DNA of 64,000 bases, from positions 124,001 to 188,000 of the forward strand of contig NZ_LWAH01000012.1 of NCBI RefSeq assembly GCF_001632285.1, read 5' to 3'. A program made the translations under genes and the position numbers. Shown piece by piece: positions 38,415 through 47,845 of the stretch; the stretch's first letter is position 1; every line of letters starts with the position of its first letter. Source of the DNA: Moraxella catarrhalis (GTDB lineage Bacteria; Pseudomonadota; Gammaproteobacteria; Pseudomonadales; Moraxellaceae). Below the pieces are notes generated by a model. It was not told the origin of the DNA. It worked only from the letters and a program-made list of their open reading frames with translations, and did no database searches.

Positions 38415-39128
38415 TTATAGCCATCTACCCAGTAACGCATTGACCGCAGCTTCAGTGCGTAAAATTCGCTTGCCCAAACTGGCAGCTTGAACGCCTACAC
38501 TGTCCAGAAGCTGAATTTCATAAGGAATAAATCCACCTTCTGCCCCCACAACCAAAACTTGTGGTAACTGGTTTTGGGTGAGTTTACCAAAGTGTTCTTC
38601 GGCATAAGGGTGTGCCACAATTGCACCGCCATCACCGATAAGGCTTGGCAAGTCATCTTGCACAAATGGCTTAAACCGTTTGGCAAGTGTTATCTGTGGA
38701 GCTATTGTATCTATGCCTTGTTGCAGACCCTCGATGACAAATTCATCCAATCGTGACAGTAATGGTGAACTCCAATAGGACTTATCCGTACGATAACTGT
38801 TAATAAAGACCATATGGCGAACACCTGCTGCTGTCATATCCATCACCAGCCTTCTTAAAACTTTTGGGCGTGGTAGTGCCAAAACAACCACAAGATTAAG
38901 TTTACAAGGTGGCGACTTGGTCAAAGTAATCTCTGATAATATCACCTGATTTTCATCCATATGGACAATCCTGCCATGACCCATATTGCCCCCCAGCTTT
39001 CCCAACTTTATAAAATCGCCATGGTGTACATTTAATACCGTTTTTAGATGTACAATGGTTGACTGATTATGAATAACGGCACTGTCGGCGGTGATAAAAT
39101 CGTTATCGTTTAATAAAATAATATTCAT
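38415..39128 (-). CDS. rsmE: 16S rRNA (uracil1498-N3)-methyltransferase RsmE
   Basis: 237 residues with a SPOUT knot: VVGAEGGFIPYEIQLL and LGKRILRTEAAVNALLGRWL at the C-terminus, plus an N-terminal PUA-like region. It methylates U1498 of 16S rRNA. It faces the Ape-like gene end to end, with only 27 bases and no hairpin between the two stops. Confidence 0.94.
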   Translation of the reverse strand: MNIILLNDNDFITADSAVIHNQSTIVHLKTVLNVHHGDFIKLGKLGGNMGHGRIVHMDENQVILSEITLTKSPPCKLNLVVVLALPRPKVLRRLVMDMTAAGVRHMVFINSYRTDKSYWSSPLLSRLDEFVIEGLQQGIDTIAPQITLAKRFKPFVQDDLPSLIGDGGAIVAHPYAEEHFGKLTQNQLPQVLVVGAEGGFIPYEIQLLDSVGVQAASLGKRILRTEAAVNALLGRWL

Positions 39129-39314
39129 GAGTGATGATATGTGATTAAGATAGTCGTCGATGTTGGTTCAAGTTTAGCACAGCTTTAATAATCAAATCAC
39201 ACCCATCCAATTCGGTAAAGTCTTAAGATGTCTTAGGAGATGCCTACCCTGATTACACACTATATCATTTAGATGGTTTAAAAAATAACATGATTATTTT
39301 TGCATAACATATGG

Positions 39315-40622
39315 CTAAATCATACGCAGCACAAATAAAAACTGCTCTTGTAAAGCACGCTGTTTTTGTTGTACCAATACAGCACCTGATTTGCCCGTCC
39401 ATTGAGATAAAGATGCCTGCAATAAGCTTTTAAATAATTGCTCTGAAATATTAGGCTCATCTGGCAGTTGTACCAATGCACCAACCTGTTTTAGTGCTTC
39501 AACCAAATCCTTACAATTATCATCATAAGCACCCATAATAACAGGTGTGGCAAGGCTGGCAGGTTCAATGGGATTATGCCCTCCAATTGGCACAAACGAG
39601 CCGCCAACTACCGCAATCTGAGCGACTTGATACCAAGAAAGTAGCTCCCCCATCGTATCGGCAAGATAAATTTGCGTCTTTGAGCTAATGGTTTCACCCA
39701 TTGAACGGCGAGCAGTCAAAAAACCACCTTGTAAACACATTTGGTGGACGACTTCAAATCGCTCAGGATGTCTTGGCACAAGGATGAGTAGTGCATTGGG
39801 GAATTTTTGTAAAAATTGCTGATGTGCCTTTAGGGCAATGCACTCCTCACCATCATGCGAACTTGCCATCACCCAAATGTATGTTTTACATGCTTGATTA
39901 AGCTGCCTTGTTAGGGTGTTAACGGCTGCCAACTGGGCATCGCTTAGCGTACTGACACTTGTCCATTTTAACGAATCACTTTGGACAATATAAACCCTGC
40001 CCAGCTGTCCAAATCGCTTTGCAGAGCTGGCATCTTGAGCAATGATACCATCAAGATTTGCCATCATCGTTTGGCTTACTTTGGCAATTTTGGCATATCC
40101 TAGATAAGATTTTTGGGTTAAGCGTGCGTTAATCATTAATGTTTTGATGCCATGTTTTCGGCAGGCATATAAAGTATTAGCCCAAAGCTCTGTTTCAATG
40201 AACAATGCTGCAACGGGCTTGACATGCGTTAAAAAAGTATCAATCACCGAAGGCGTATCTACAGGTACAAAACTATGTGCCACACGCCCCAATCGGATTT
40301 CATTATCAAATAATTTAGCCGCACGCTCAAAACCTGTTTGGGTGGTACTCGTTACCCACAGCCCATAACCGTGATTCAAAAGCTTAAGCAATAATGGGTA
40401 TACTGTATTTAGCTCACCCAAAGAAACGGCATGACACCAAATAACGCCTAGCCTGCCAACAGGTGGCGGCTGATAGTGCTTAGCAAAACGCTCATTTAAC
40501 TCCCGCTTAAGCGTTGGCTTATTTTTGGATTTTTTGATAACCATTTGCCGATAAATGGGTGCAAGCATCACGGTTGCCAAACGATAATATAACGGCGGTC
40601 GAACAGCATGGGTATCAGACAT
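39315..40622 (-). CDS. waaA: 3-deoxy-D-manno-octulosonic acid transferase WaaA (KdtA)
   Basis: Adds Kdo to lipid IVA in lipopolysaccharide or lipooligosaccharide synthesis; membrane-bound. 435 residues from the ATG at 40622 (a TTG three codons earlier is unlikely). Family marks: IWCHAVSLGELNTVYPLL, ETELWANTLY, MINARLTQKSYLGY, PRHPERFEVV and the donor-site GGSFVPIGGHNPIEPA. It implies a Kdo-containing outer-membrane lipid. The ribosome site is poor. Confidence 0.95.
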   Translation of the reverse strand: MSDTHAVRPPLYYRLATVMLAPIYRQMVIKKSKNKPTLKRELNERFAKHYQPPPVGRLGVIWCHAVSLGELNTVYPLLLKLLNHGYGLWVTSTTQTGFERAAKLFDNEIRLGRVAHSFVPVDTPSVIDTFLTHVKPVAALFIETELWANTLYACRKHGIKTLMINARLTQKSYLGYAKIAKVSQTMMANLDGIIAQDASSAKRFGQLGRVYIVQSDSLKWTSVSTLSDAQLAAVNTLTRQLNQACKTYIWVMASSHDGEECIALKAHQQFLQKFPNALLILVPRHPERFEVVHQMCLQGGFLTARRSMGETISSKTQIYLADTMGELLSWYQVAQIAVVGGSFVPIGGHNPIEPASLATPVIMGAYDDNCKDLVEALKQVGALVQLPDEPNISEQLFKSLLQASLSQWTGKSGAVLVQQKQRALQEQFLFVLRMI

Positions 40623-40732
40623 GGCTATCAAGTGATTTTATGACTAAGATAAGATTGCATTCTTTGTTGAGTTAATATTTGTTTAGTTAAGTTAATAAAA
40701 GACTATCCTGATGAGAATAAAAATCATCAAAT

Positions 40733-40765
40733 AATAAAACGGGCAAGCGGTTACCTGCCCGAATT
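40733..40765 (-). terminator. Terminator after pepN
   Basis: CGGGCA (40740-40745) and TGCCCG (40756-40761) with a ten-base loop, followed on the minus strand by TTTTATTATTTG. It lies 15 bases past the pepN stop. Confidence 0.75.
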
Positions 40766-40779
40766 AAAATGACTGATAC

Positions 40780-43368
40780 TTATGCTACCGTTTGCATATT
40801 TTGCAAAAATTCAAGCACATTTTTTGATGAAACCTGAGAGGTAACTGCAGCCAGTTTTTCTTGAGCCATCGCTTTTTTATCAGCTGTCAAAGTATTCCAA
40901 CGAGCCAACGCAGAAAGCAAGCGTGCCGCCAACTGCGGATTGCTACCATCTAAGCGTACAACCGATGACAAATACAAATCAAGACCCTCAGCTGTCCAAA
41001 GTTGCACAGGTTTGGCAGCCAAAGCACTTAAGGTCGTGCGTACACGATTTGGTGTGTTCCAATCATAATCGGTACGCTCCATGAGTGAGGCTATTTGAGA
41101 GACACTGGTACTATCTGGCGTTGCTTGTGCGACAAACCAAGCATCAATCACCAAATCTTCATGGCTAAATTTGGCATAAAAATCATCAAGATAGCTGTCT
41201 TTTTTATCCAAATTATGCTCAATCATTGCCATCAAAGCACCCAGTCGCTCACTCATGCAAGACGCATTATCGTATTGATGATAAGCATCTTGATGAGCCA
41301 TCTCATCGCCTGCCGTCAAACGCAAATTCAATAAAACATTACGCAATAAACGGCGACCTCGTGCCTGCGGTGTGTCTTCATACGCTTGTAATGGTAATTT
41401 TTGATACCAAAGCTTGGCATTTTCTAGCAAACCATCAGCAATTTTGCCAATCAATTCATCTCGGCGAGCTTTAACACTGATAGGGTCATAATTTTCATCA
41501 TAAGCCATCGCAAGCTCTTTTTGGCTTGGAATATCAAATAATCGTGCTGCCAGCATAGGATCATCTTCAATCAATTCATCAACAGCTTTTTGGATAACTG
41601 AAATGATTAAAGTGGCGTCCTCTACGCTACCGGATAACCATCGATTCATCAGTATTTGCAGTGCTTGCCAACGGTTGAATCCCTCACTTTCAAACGCCAC
41701 CAAACTTGCCAAATCTTCATCTGTATAATCAAAGTCAATCTTGACAGGTGCTGAAAAATTACGCAACACTGATACCACAGGATGAGCACCATCAGACAGC
41801 TGAATGTGATCAAATTCAAATTGTGCATTATCTGTTGTCAAAAGCAACATTCTGCTTGCCAACATCTCACCTGTTAGGCTATCAAAAATTGCCGTATCTA
41901 CGGGGATTGGTAGTGCAACGGGTGCATCATAATTAGGTACATGGCGGATTTTTTGGGATAAATTAATAATAACTTTATCGCCAAGAACACGATAGCCACC
42001 TGATACAACTGGTGTGCCTGGCTGACGATACCACGCTAAAAAATCCATCACTCGAGCATCTGCCACTGACATCGCAGATAAGAAATCTTCAACGGTTACC
42101 GCTTGACCATCATAGCGAGCAAAATATTCATCCGAACCTTGGCGAAATTTCTCTTTACCCAAGAAATTGGCAATCATACGGACAATCTCTGCACCTTTTT
42201 CATAGATGGTCATTGTATAAAAGTTATTAATTTCAACAAAGCTCTCAGGGCGAACAGGGTGTGCTAACGAACCTGCATCTTCAGCAAACTGTGCTGCCCG
42301 TAATACAGCAACATCTTCGATACGCTGAACCGCTTTTGAGCGAAAATCACCTGAAAAACTTTGGTCACGAAATACAGTAAATCCTTCTTTTAGGCATAAC
42401 TGGAACCAATCACGGCAAGTAATGCGGTTGCCCGTCCAGTTATGAAAGTACTCATGAGCGATCACCGATTTAACCAAAAAACTGCGTTCGTCAGTTGTTG
42501 TTTCGGGGCTTGATAATACACAACTGGTGTTAAAGATATTTAAGCCCTTATTTTCCATCGCACCCATATTAAACTGACCTGTCGCCACAATCATATAGCG
42601 ATCTAAATCATAAGCACGACCATAATTATCTTCATCCCACTTCATCGCATCTTTTAGCGCTTGCATACCAACATGACATTTATCAATATCTTGAGCATCG
42701 GCATACACCTCAAGCAAAACTTCTCGACCTTCAATGGTTGTATAGTGGTCTTGAAGCACTTCTAGATTGGCAATGACAGCGGCGAATAGATAGCTGGGTT
42801 TTTTGGTAGGATCATGCCAAATGGTATAATGGCGATTTTCATCCACATCTCCTGACTCAACCAAATTACCATTGGCAAGCAAGGTTTTAAAATGCTTTGG
42901 TGCTTCTAGGCGTGTGGTGTATTCTGTCAACACATCAGGGCGGTCAGGGAAAAAGGTGATTTTGCGAAAACCCTCAGGTTCGCATTGTGTCACAAACATC
43001 TTATCATCACCTGTTCCTGCTTGATATAGCCCTTCAAGTGTTGTGTTGGTTTGTGGTGAAATCTCAACCAATGTCTCAATCACTGCGACATCTGGTGCAT
43101 CTAAAATTGTTAAGCCTTCCTTATCAAGATGATACGCCTGCGACCCTAATTCCTGACCATTTAGGTGAATGCTTTTAAGCTTTAAATCTCGCCCAAGAAG
43201 CCGAAGCTCGCCTGCGTGTGCTCGTGTCATTTTAAGTTTGGCACCAACGACAGCATGATCATCAAACAAGCGGATATCCAAATCCACTTTATCAACTGCA
43301 TATACTGGCGGCGTGTAGTCTTTTAGATAAACTTTTTTGGGGGACTGTGCTGTATCTGTCATAATCAT
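40780..43368 (-). CDS. pepN: Aminopeptidase N
   Basis: M1-family zinc aminopeptidase, 862 residues, cytoplasmic. Exopeptidase motif GAMEN and zinc site HEYFHNW with the downstream Glu in LKEGFTVFRDQ. The C-terminal helical region matches the 870-residue gammaproteobacterial form. It trims the N-terminal residue from many peptides in the late stages of protein turnover. Two ATGs (43368, 43362) are possible starts. A 17-bp tandem duplication lies 42-74 bases upstream. Confidence 0.96.
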   Translation of the reverse strand: MIMTDTAQSPKKVYLKDYTPPVYAVDKVDLDIRLFDDHAVVGAKLKMTRAHAGELRLLGRDLKLKSIHLNGQELGSQAYHLDKEGLTILDAPDVAVIETLVEISPQTNTTLEGLYQAGTGDDKMFVTQCEPEGFRKITFFPDRPDVLTEYTTRLEAPKHFKTLLANGNLVESGDVDENRHYTIWHDPTKKPSYLFAAVIANLEVLQDHYTTIEGREVLLEVYADAQDIDKCHVGMQALKDAMKWDEDNYGRAYDLDRYMIVATGQFNMGAMENKGLNIFNTSCVLSSPETTTDERSFLVKSVIAHEYFHNWTGNRITCRDWFQLCLKEGFTVFRDQSFSGDFRSKAVQRIEDVAVLRAAQFAEDAGSLAHPVRPESFVEINNFYTMTIYEKGAEIVRMIANFLGKEKFRQGSDEYFARYDGQAVTVEDFLSAMSVADARVMDFLAWYRQPGTPVVSGGYRVLGDKVIINLSQKIRHVPNYDAPVALPIPVDTAIFDSLTGEMLASRMLLLTTDNAQFEFDHIQLSDGAHPVVSVLRNFSAPVKIDFDYTDEDLASLVAFESEGFNRWQALQILMNRWLSGSVEDATLIISVIQKAVDELIEDDPMLAARLFDIPSQKELAMAYDENYDPISVKARRDELIGKIADGLLENAKLWYQKLPLQAYEDTPQARGRRLLRNVLLNLRLTAGDEMAHQDAYHQYDNASCMSERLGALMAMIEHNLDKKDSYLDDFYAKFSHEDLVIDAWFVAQATPDSTSVSQIASLMERTDYDWNTPNRVRTTLSALAAKPVQLWTAEGLDLYLSSVVRLDGSNPQLAARLLSALARWNTLTADKKAMAQEKLAAVTSQVSSKNVLEFLQNMQTVA

Positions 43369-43409
43369 CTACTTTTCGTTGTTAAGTTTTTGGCGTATGT
43401 TAAGTTAAT

Positions 43410-43442
43410 CCATTTAACTCGGTATTCCATTTAACTCGGTAT
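43410..43442. repeat. 17-bp tandem duplication upstream of pepN
   Basis: CCATTTAACTCGGTATT (43410-43426) is followed directly by a second copy (43427-43442) that matches over 16 bases. It lies in the pepN promoter region. No known regulator is assigned. Confidence 0.8.
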
Positions 43443-43750
43443 ATTATTATTGCTCATCAATACCAAATAAAGCCTACCAAAGGGGCTATCATGTTAGCAA
43501 AATTTTAATCATTTGGCAATTTTAGGACTCATAAATTTAACAATGACCAAATAATCCATGCTCTTATCACTAATAATTAAGCTGGGACATATCCTAATCT
43601 TGATAAAAAATCCTTGTAAAAATGTGATAAATTTGTCATTATATTCACATATAAGAAAGATTATTACTTGATAAGTACTTTTTTGCCCTTATTAATTGAC
43701 AATCACTATAAACCGTTACAATAATTGACAAGCCAAAATCTGGTATCCTT
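43443..43750. other. Intergenic gap before the Pal-like gene
   Basis: About 310 bases with no gene. TTGACA occurs at about 43695, followed by TATAAA and TACAAT words at imperfect spacing, so the Pal promoter is probably here but not defined. No hairpin stands out. Confidence 0.45.
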
Positions 43751-44269
43751 ATGATGTTACATATTCAAATTGCCGCCGCTGCCGCCGCTTTATCGGTACT
43801 AACTTTTATGACAGGCTGTGCCAATAAATCAACAAGTCAAGTTATGGTTGCTCCTAATGCACCCACAGGTTACACTGGCGTTATCTACACTGGTGTTGCA
43901 CCTTTGGTAGATAATGATGAGACCGTTAAGGCTCTGGCAAGCACGCTACCCAGTTTGGTTTATTTTGACTTTGATTCTGATGAGATTAAACCGCAAGCTG
44001 CTGCCATCTTAGACGAACAAGCACAATTTTTAACCACCAATCAAACAGCTCGTGTTTTGGTTGCAGGTCATACCGATGAGCGTGGTAGTCGTGAGTATAA
44101 TATGTCACTGGGGGAACGCCGTGCGGTGGCGGTACGCAACTATTTGCTTGGTAAAGGCATTAATCAAGCCAGCGTTGAGATTATCAGTTTTGGTGAAGAA
44201 CGCCCTATCGCATTTGGCACAAATGAAGAAGCATGGTCACAAAATCGTCGTGCTGAACTGTCTTATTAA
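43751..44269 (+). CDS. pal: Pal-like peptidoglycan-associated outer-membrane lipoprotein
   Basis: 172 residues. A signal peptide ends in lipobox FMTGC. The C-terminal OmpA-like domain carries the peptidoglycan-binding signature: VYFDFDSDEIKPQA, AGHTDERGSREYNMSLGERRA and SFGEERPIA. It anchors the outer membrane to murein and partners the Tol proteins. No tolB or cpoB lies beside it here, unlike in most gammaproteobacteria. Two consecutive ATGs can serve as start. A terminator follows and a phosphopantetheinyl transferase comes next. Confidence 0.92.
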   Translation: MMLHIQIAAAAAALSVLTFMTGCANKSTSQVMVAPNAPTGYTGVIYTGVAPLVDNDETVKALASTLPSLVYFDFDSDEIKPQAAAILDEQAQFLTTNQTARVLVAGHTDERGSREYNMSLGERRAVAVRNYLLGKGINQASVEIISFGEERPIAFGTNEEAWSQNRRAELSY

Positions 44270-44285
44270 TGATAACCAGTCAAGC

Positions 44286-44321
44286 AAGCTCAAATCAGGG
44301 TCAGCCTGTTTTGAGCTTTTT
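44286..44321 (+). terminator. Terminator after pal
   Basis: AAGCTCAAA (44286-44294) pairs with TTTGAGCTT (44310-44318); inside it CAGG pairs with CCTG after one mismatch. A T-rich run follows. The next gene starts only about 15 bases later. Confidence 0.85.
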
Positions 44322-44335
44322 ATTTTTTGATCATC

Positions 44336-44914
44336 ATGCTTAAGATTCACTCTACCATTTTTTTACAACCTGCACCACAAGTCATCATCGCATTTGCAAA
44401 AATGGTACAAACAAGCCGTCAGCGACTTAAACAAAAAAAGGCTCAATCTGCGTGTGTGCGTTCACTTTTACAAATCACCATGCACCGCTTTGACATTGTT
44501 GGTGAATTTCATGACCATGCACACCCTTATTATATTAACTCAAATAAAATACGCTACTTTGTCAGCTTTAGCCATTCAGATAATCAAGTCGCTCTCATCA
44601 TCAGCTTAACACCTTGTGCCATTGACATAGAAGTTAACGATATTAAATACAGTGTGGTTGAACGATACTTTCATCCCAATGAAATTTATCTACTTACTCA
44701 ATTTAGCTCTACTGATAGGCAACAGCTTATTAATATCTTATGGCGATTAAAAGAGTGCCGAATCAAACTGATTCAAGATCAGCTGTATACTGGCATGGGT
44801 GCGGATATGTCATGTTATCTGACTGACATTCGGCCCAATTCAATCAATTTAATAAAAAATAATGACGATTACTTTTATAACCACCCTAAGCTCAAGCTAA
44901 CTGCTCTATTTTAA
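44336..44914 (+). CDS. Sfp-type 4'-phosphopantetheinyl transferase
   Basis: 192 residues from the ATG at 44336; a TTG nine bases earlier is less likely. Core motifs: SFSHSDNQVALIIS, AIDIEVND (the Asp-x-Glu that binds magnesium) and LWRLKECRIKL (WxxKExxxK). It activates carrier proteins by attaching the CoA-derived arm. Its target is not in the window: there is no polyketide or peptide synthetase nearby, so fatty-acid carrier protein or an unlinked cluster is possible. It ends in a terminator shared with the convergent outer-membrane gene. Confidence 0.82.
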   Translation: MLKIHSTIFLQPAPQVIIAFAKMVQTSRQRLKQKKAQSACVRSLLQITMHRFDIVGEFHDHAHPYYINSNKIRYFVSFSHSDNQVALIISLTPCAIDIEVNDIKYSVVERYFHPNEIYLLTQFSSTDRQQLINILWRLKECRIKLIQDQLYTGMGADMSCYLTDIRPNSINLIKNNDDYFYNHPKLKLTALF

Positions 44915-44925
44915 TTTCAGCGAAT

Positions 44926-44955
44926 AAAAAGGCAATGCATAAGCACTGCCTTTTT
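44926..44955. terminator. Bidirectional terminator between the phosphopantetheinyl transferase and the outer-membrane protein gene
   Basis: AAAAAGGCA (44926-44934) pairs with TGCCTTTTT (44947-44955); after one mismatch TGC pairs with GCA around a 4-base loop. T runs on both strands. Confidence 0.88.
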
Positions 44956-44975
44956 GATTCAAGCCTAAGCTTAAA

Positions 44976-45734
44976 TTAGAAACGGTAAGTAACACCAACT
45001 TTAGCGATTGGGAACCAGTTGGCATATTTTTTATCTTCGATGTCACGCTCTGCTTGTTTTGCAATTTTAATGACAGTCGCTTGGGTCTTGCTATCAGTAG
45101 CAGTTACTGATTTGGTTGGATTTTGTGCATCAACAGTAGCATCTACTTTACCCAAATAGGCAGCACCAACTTCACCAAATACACCCCAGTTACTGTGTAG
45201 ATTTGGGCGGAAACCCAGTGTCAAATAAGGTGCTAATTTGTTACGATGCTCAAGCTTACCAGTAAGCTGACCTACATCACTTTGTTTGTAGTCTTTACCA
45301 TCAACACGGAAAACACCATCGGTTGTGTTATTTGAGCGGACTTTGATGTCGTTCTTAGGTACGATGATACCTGTCCCAACGGTGAACCAGTTGGCAGCAG
45401 GACGCACTTGAGCACCCAAGTATGGGTTAGAAAAATCAGTTTCAAGTTGATAGTTAACGCCATTGGCATTAAAGTTATCATTGATAGATTTTGCGATATT
45501 GCCACCAGCCCAACCTGCTTGTAGCTCAACAGTATCATTCACTGCCCAGCCAATGTTAGCACCATAACCCAAAGTACCAACCTCAGCACTCACAGCTGCA
45601 GGTTTAACCAGTGTGCTAAAGATGGTACGAGTACCGTCAACAACGGTCGCACCAGTATTGGTAACAACATTTGCCATTGCAGAAGTTGACAGTAGAACTG
45701 CAGCAGAAACTACAGATAATTTAATAGCTTTCAT
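44976..45734 (-). CDS. Outer-membrane beta-barrel protein, function unknown
   Basis: 252 residues from the ATG at 45734 (AGGAG upstream; the GTG before it is rejected). A signal peptide ends at SAMA. The mature protein alternates hydrophobic and polar residues in strands, for example GTLGYGANIGWAV and LAPYLTLGFRPNL, and ends in VGVTYRF with C-terminal phenylalanine, the BAM recognition signal. The size fits an eight- to ten-strand barrel of the OmpW or related kind. I cannot name it. The last 60 residues before the final strand are Ala/Thr/Lys rich (surface or periplasmic loop). Confidence 0.78.
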   Translation of the reverse strand: MKAIKLSVVSAAVLLSTSAMANVVTNTGATVVDGTRTIFSTLVKPAAVSAEVGTLGYGANIGWAVNDTVELQAGWAGGNIAKSINDNFNANGVNYQLETDFSNPYLGAQVRPAANWFTVGTGIIVPKNDIKVRSNNTTDGVFRVDGKDYKQSDVGQLTGKLEHRNKLAPYLTLGFRPNLHSNWGVFGEVGAAYLGKVDATVDAQNPTKSVTATDSKTQATVIKIAKQAERDIEDKKYANWFPIAKVGVTYRF

Positions 45735-46044
45735 CACTTTCTCCTAAAATCGATACACCGAACAACCTAAAGGCATATCTAAGTTATTAATGGTTACATT
45801 TTAATACGATTAATCGCTTAATGCCACCCCTATTTTTATGGTATTTCTATGCGTTTATGTAAATAAATAGGTCAAAATTGTATTAGCTATCTATTATATG
45901 ATAGAAATGCGTTAGTATTGTTACAATATTTTACAATTATAGCAACATCAACAAATCCACAAAAAATCTTGACTATTTTACCACAGCCAAATAAAAATTA
46001 CAGTGGCTACGGTAATTTTTTGTGAACCATCAGTTCTTCTAAAT
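45735..46044. other. AT-rich gap upstream of the outer-membrane protein gene
   Basis: About 310 bases with no gene. It contains the outer-membrane gene's promoter, not clearly defined (TATTAAAAT around 45798-45806 on the minus strand), a short CGATTAATCG palindrome near 45809, and the pil operon terminator at 45993-46021. Confidence 0.45.
45993..46021 (-). terminator. Terminator of the pldA-comF-pil operon
   Basis: AAAAATTAC (45993-46001) and GTAATTTTT (46012-46020), a 9-bp stem with a 10-base loop and a T run on the minus strand, 25 bases past the pilX stop. Confidence 0.8.
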
Positions 46045-46851
46045 CTATTCACGCATTGAGCGTATATCATAGGTTCGCAAAGGCATGATACGAATAGCAT
46101 TGGCCGCTTCGGCAGATGAATCGGTCTTTTGAATTTTTTGACGCCAAATTAACCATTCAGCAACGCTGATTTTATGAATAATCCCGTGGTCATTTAGGCA
46201 AGTGGTGATGCGTGTTTGATATAGCGGTTCTTGACACTGGATGATATCTTGTGAATTTTGAGCGGCGATGGCATATAATCTTAAGTGAAAAATTTCATAG
46301 TGAGCTGTGTCATCATTCACTGCTTGTTGATCGGGGTTTTGAATATCATGGGCTGATTTTTTTGACAGTGTATTTTGGAGCAATGTATTTAGATAATGAT
46401 TGGCACCAATTGGCTCTATATAAGTAGCTTGCCAACTTACAATAGGTGCAGTGTGATGGCATTGTATTGGCGGATCGTCAAGCGTACTGATACTAAATGT
46501 TTGCCAGTCATTACAGCTTTGAGCTGTATAAATTTTTGTCAAATCATTCTTATCGGATAATAGTGAGGCAAGCCATGTATCAGTCTGAGCCATATGAACA
46601 AGATGTTTGGGAGACAACTGCCATAGATTCATCACCGCCTTATCAGCTGCGATAAAAAGCTTGTATTGATTTTGGTGATAAAGTACACTGCGTACATCCA
46701 CAGAATTTTGGCTCATCATGAGTGCCGTCAGCCCACTGATGAAAAGTAGCACAACCAAAACGACTAACAATACAAAGCCTGATTGCAATTTATCATAAGT
46801 TTTTATTGATAATACTTTTAAATGATTAAATTGGTTGGTGGATTTATTCAT
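46045..46851 (-). CDS. pilX: Type IV pilus minor pilin-like protein PilX
   Basis: 268 residues. A 25-residue leader is followed by a hydrophobic helix (GFVLLVVLVVLLFISGLTAL), with a prepilin-peptidase type Gly-Phe junction. The residue at position 5 of the mature helix is not Glu, as is often so in PilX. Size and third position after pilV and pilW fit PilX. It overlaps pilW by eight bases. No pilY1 or pilE follows. Confidence 0.82.
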   Translation of the reverse strand: MNKSTNQFNHLKVLSIKTYDKLQSGFVLLVVLVVLLFISGLTALMMSQNSVDVRSVLYHQNQYKLFIAADKAVMNLWQLSPKHLVHMAQTDTWLASLLSDKNDLTKIYTAQSCNDWQTFSISTLDDPPIQCHHTAPIVSWQATYIEPIGANHYLNTLLQNTLSKKSAHDIQNPDQQAVNDDTAHYEIFHLRLYAIAAQNSQDIIQCQEPLYQTRITTCLNDHGIIHKISVAEWLIWRQKIQKTDSSAEAANAIRIMPLRTYDIRSMRE

Positions 46852-47845
46852 GGATGATTTTGGCGTTATTTTGGTTCATCTTGGTCTGATTCAAAGAAGC
46901 ATTGACAAAATTGACATTCATCGTATGTAATCTTCTTGGTAAACCATCATTCGGCGGCGAGATGCTTTCATCAAAAATTAAAAAGTTGTGTGTCTGGCTT
47001 GCATGTGGTGCAGGTGAACTGCGGCTGAGTATAGCAAGCTGTACACCAATAATGGGATAACCATACCAATGTGTTTGATAATTTTCAATCGTCATGCTAT
47101 GTCTGGTTGATCCATCAGCCACGATCAGTCTCACCCAAAAACCTTCAATATCTGACAGTATCACATCTCCTTTACCAAGCCCACGAATATGGTTTGGTTT
47201 ATCGGTGCCAAATCGCTTATTGACCTGAGCATCAATCACTGCAGTTATATAAGGTGCGCTGATACCGTGTCGATTTCGAGTGCCATCACGCATGATTTCA
47301 TCGGTGATGTATCGCCCTGCATCACAGCGTAAGGATAAAGAACCGTCTGTTTCTGTTTGTACAAAATATCTTTCGATAACAACTTGACCATCTACCATAG
47401 CCATCTTACCATTTTTTAGGCGAGCTGGACGGGGTCCAAGAACAACACTCCCTTCACAATCCCACATATCCGCAGGCGCAATATAATGTATGGTAAGCTG
47501 ATCGGAGGATTTAGGATAGTGGCTTGGTAAGCCACCTGTTTGGGATAGCTGATGATTAAGATTAATACTTTGGCTGCTACTGATGCCAAGTAACTGTTCT
47601 TTATGAACAAGCACAGCTGGCATATCTATGATGCCAATGCCTGCCAGTCTAAGCTGCTCGGTCATGGCCGTGATGCCCAAAGTCTCACGATCTATAAATT
47701 GTGCAATACTGTGCGTATAGGCACTATTTTTGGCTGATAAAGCATAAAAATTCACTGCCATCAAAACAATGAATGAACCCAAACCTAAGGCAACCACCAG
47801 CTCCATCAAAGTCATGCCTTGCTGATTTGTCAATATTGGTTTCAT
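46844..47845 (-). CDS. pilW: Type IV pilus minor pilin PilW
   Basis: 333 residues. Prepilin signal with cleavage in QQGMTLMELVVALGLG (Gly10/Met11, Glu at position 5 of the mature protein). The large C-terminal domain resembles PilW proteins. It helps prime pilus assembly with PilV and PilX. Four bases overlap pilV upstream and eight overlap pilX downstream. Confidence 0.88.
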   Translation of the reverse strand: MKPILTNQQGMTLMELVVALGLGSFIVLMAVNFYALSAKNSAYTHSIAQFIDRETLGITAMTEQLRLAGIGIIDMPAVLVHKEQLLGISSSQSINLNHQLSQTGGLPSHYPKSSDQLTIHYIAPADMWDCEGSVVLGPRPARLKNGKMAMVDGQVVIERYFVQTETDGSLSLRCDAGRYITDEIMRDGTRNRHGISAPYITAVIDAQVNKRFGTDKPNHIRGLGKGDVILSDIEGFWVRLIVADGSTRHSMTIENYQTHWYGYPIIGVQLAILSRSSPAPHASQTHNFLIFDESISPPNDGLPRRLHTMNVNFVNASLNQTKMNQNNAKIIHE

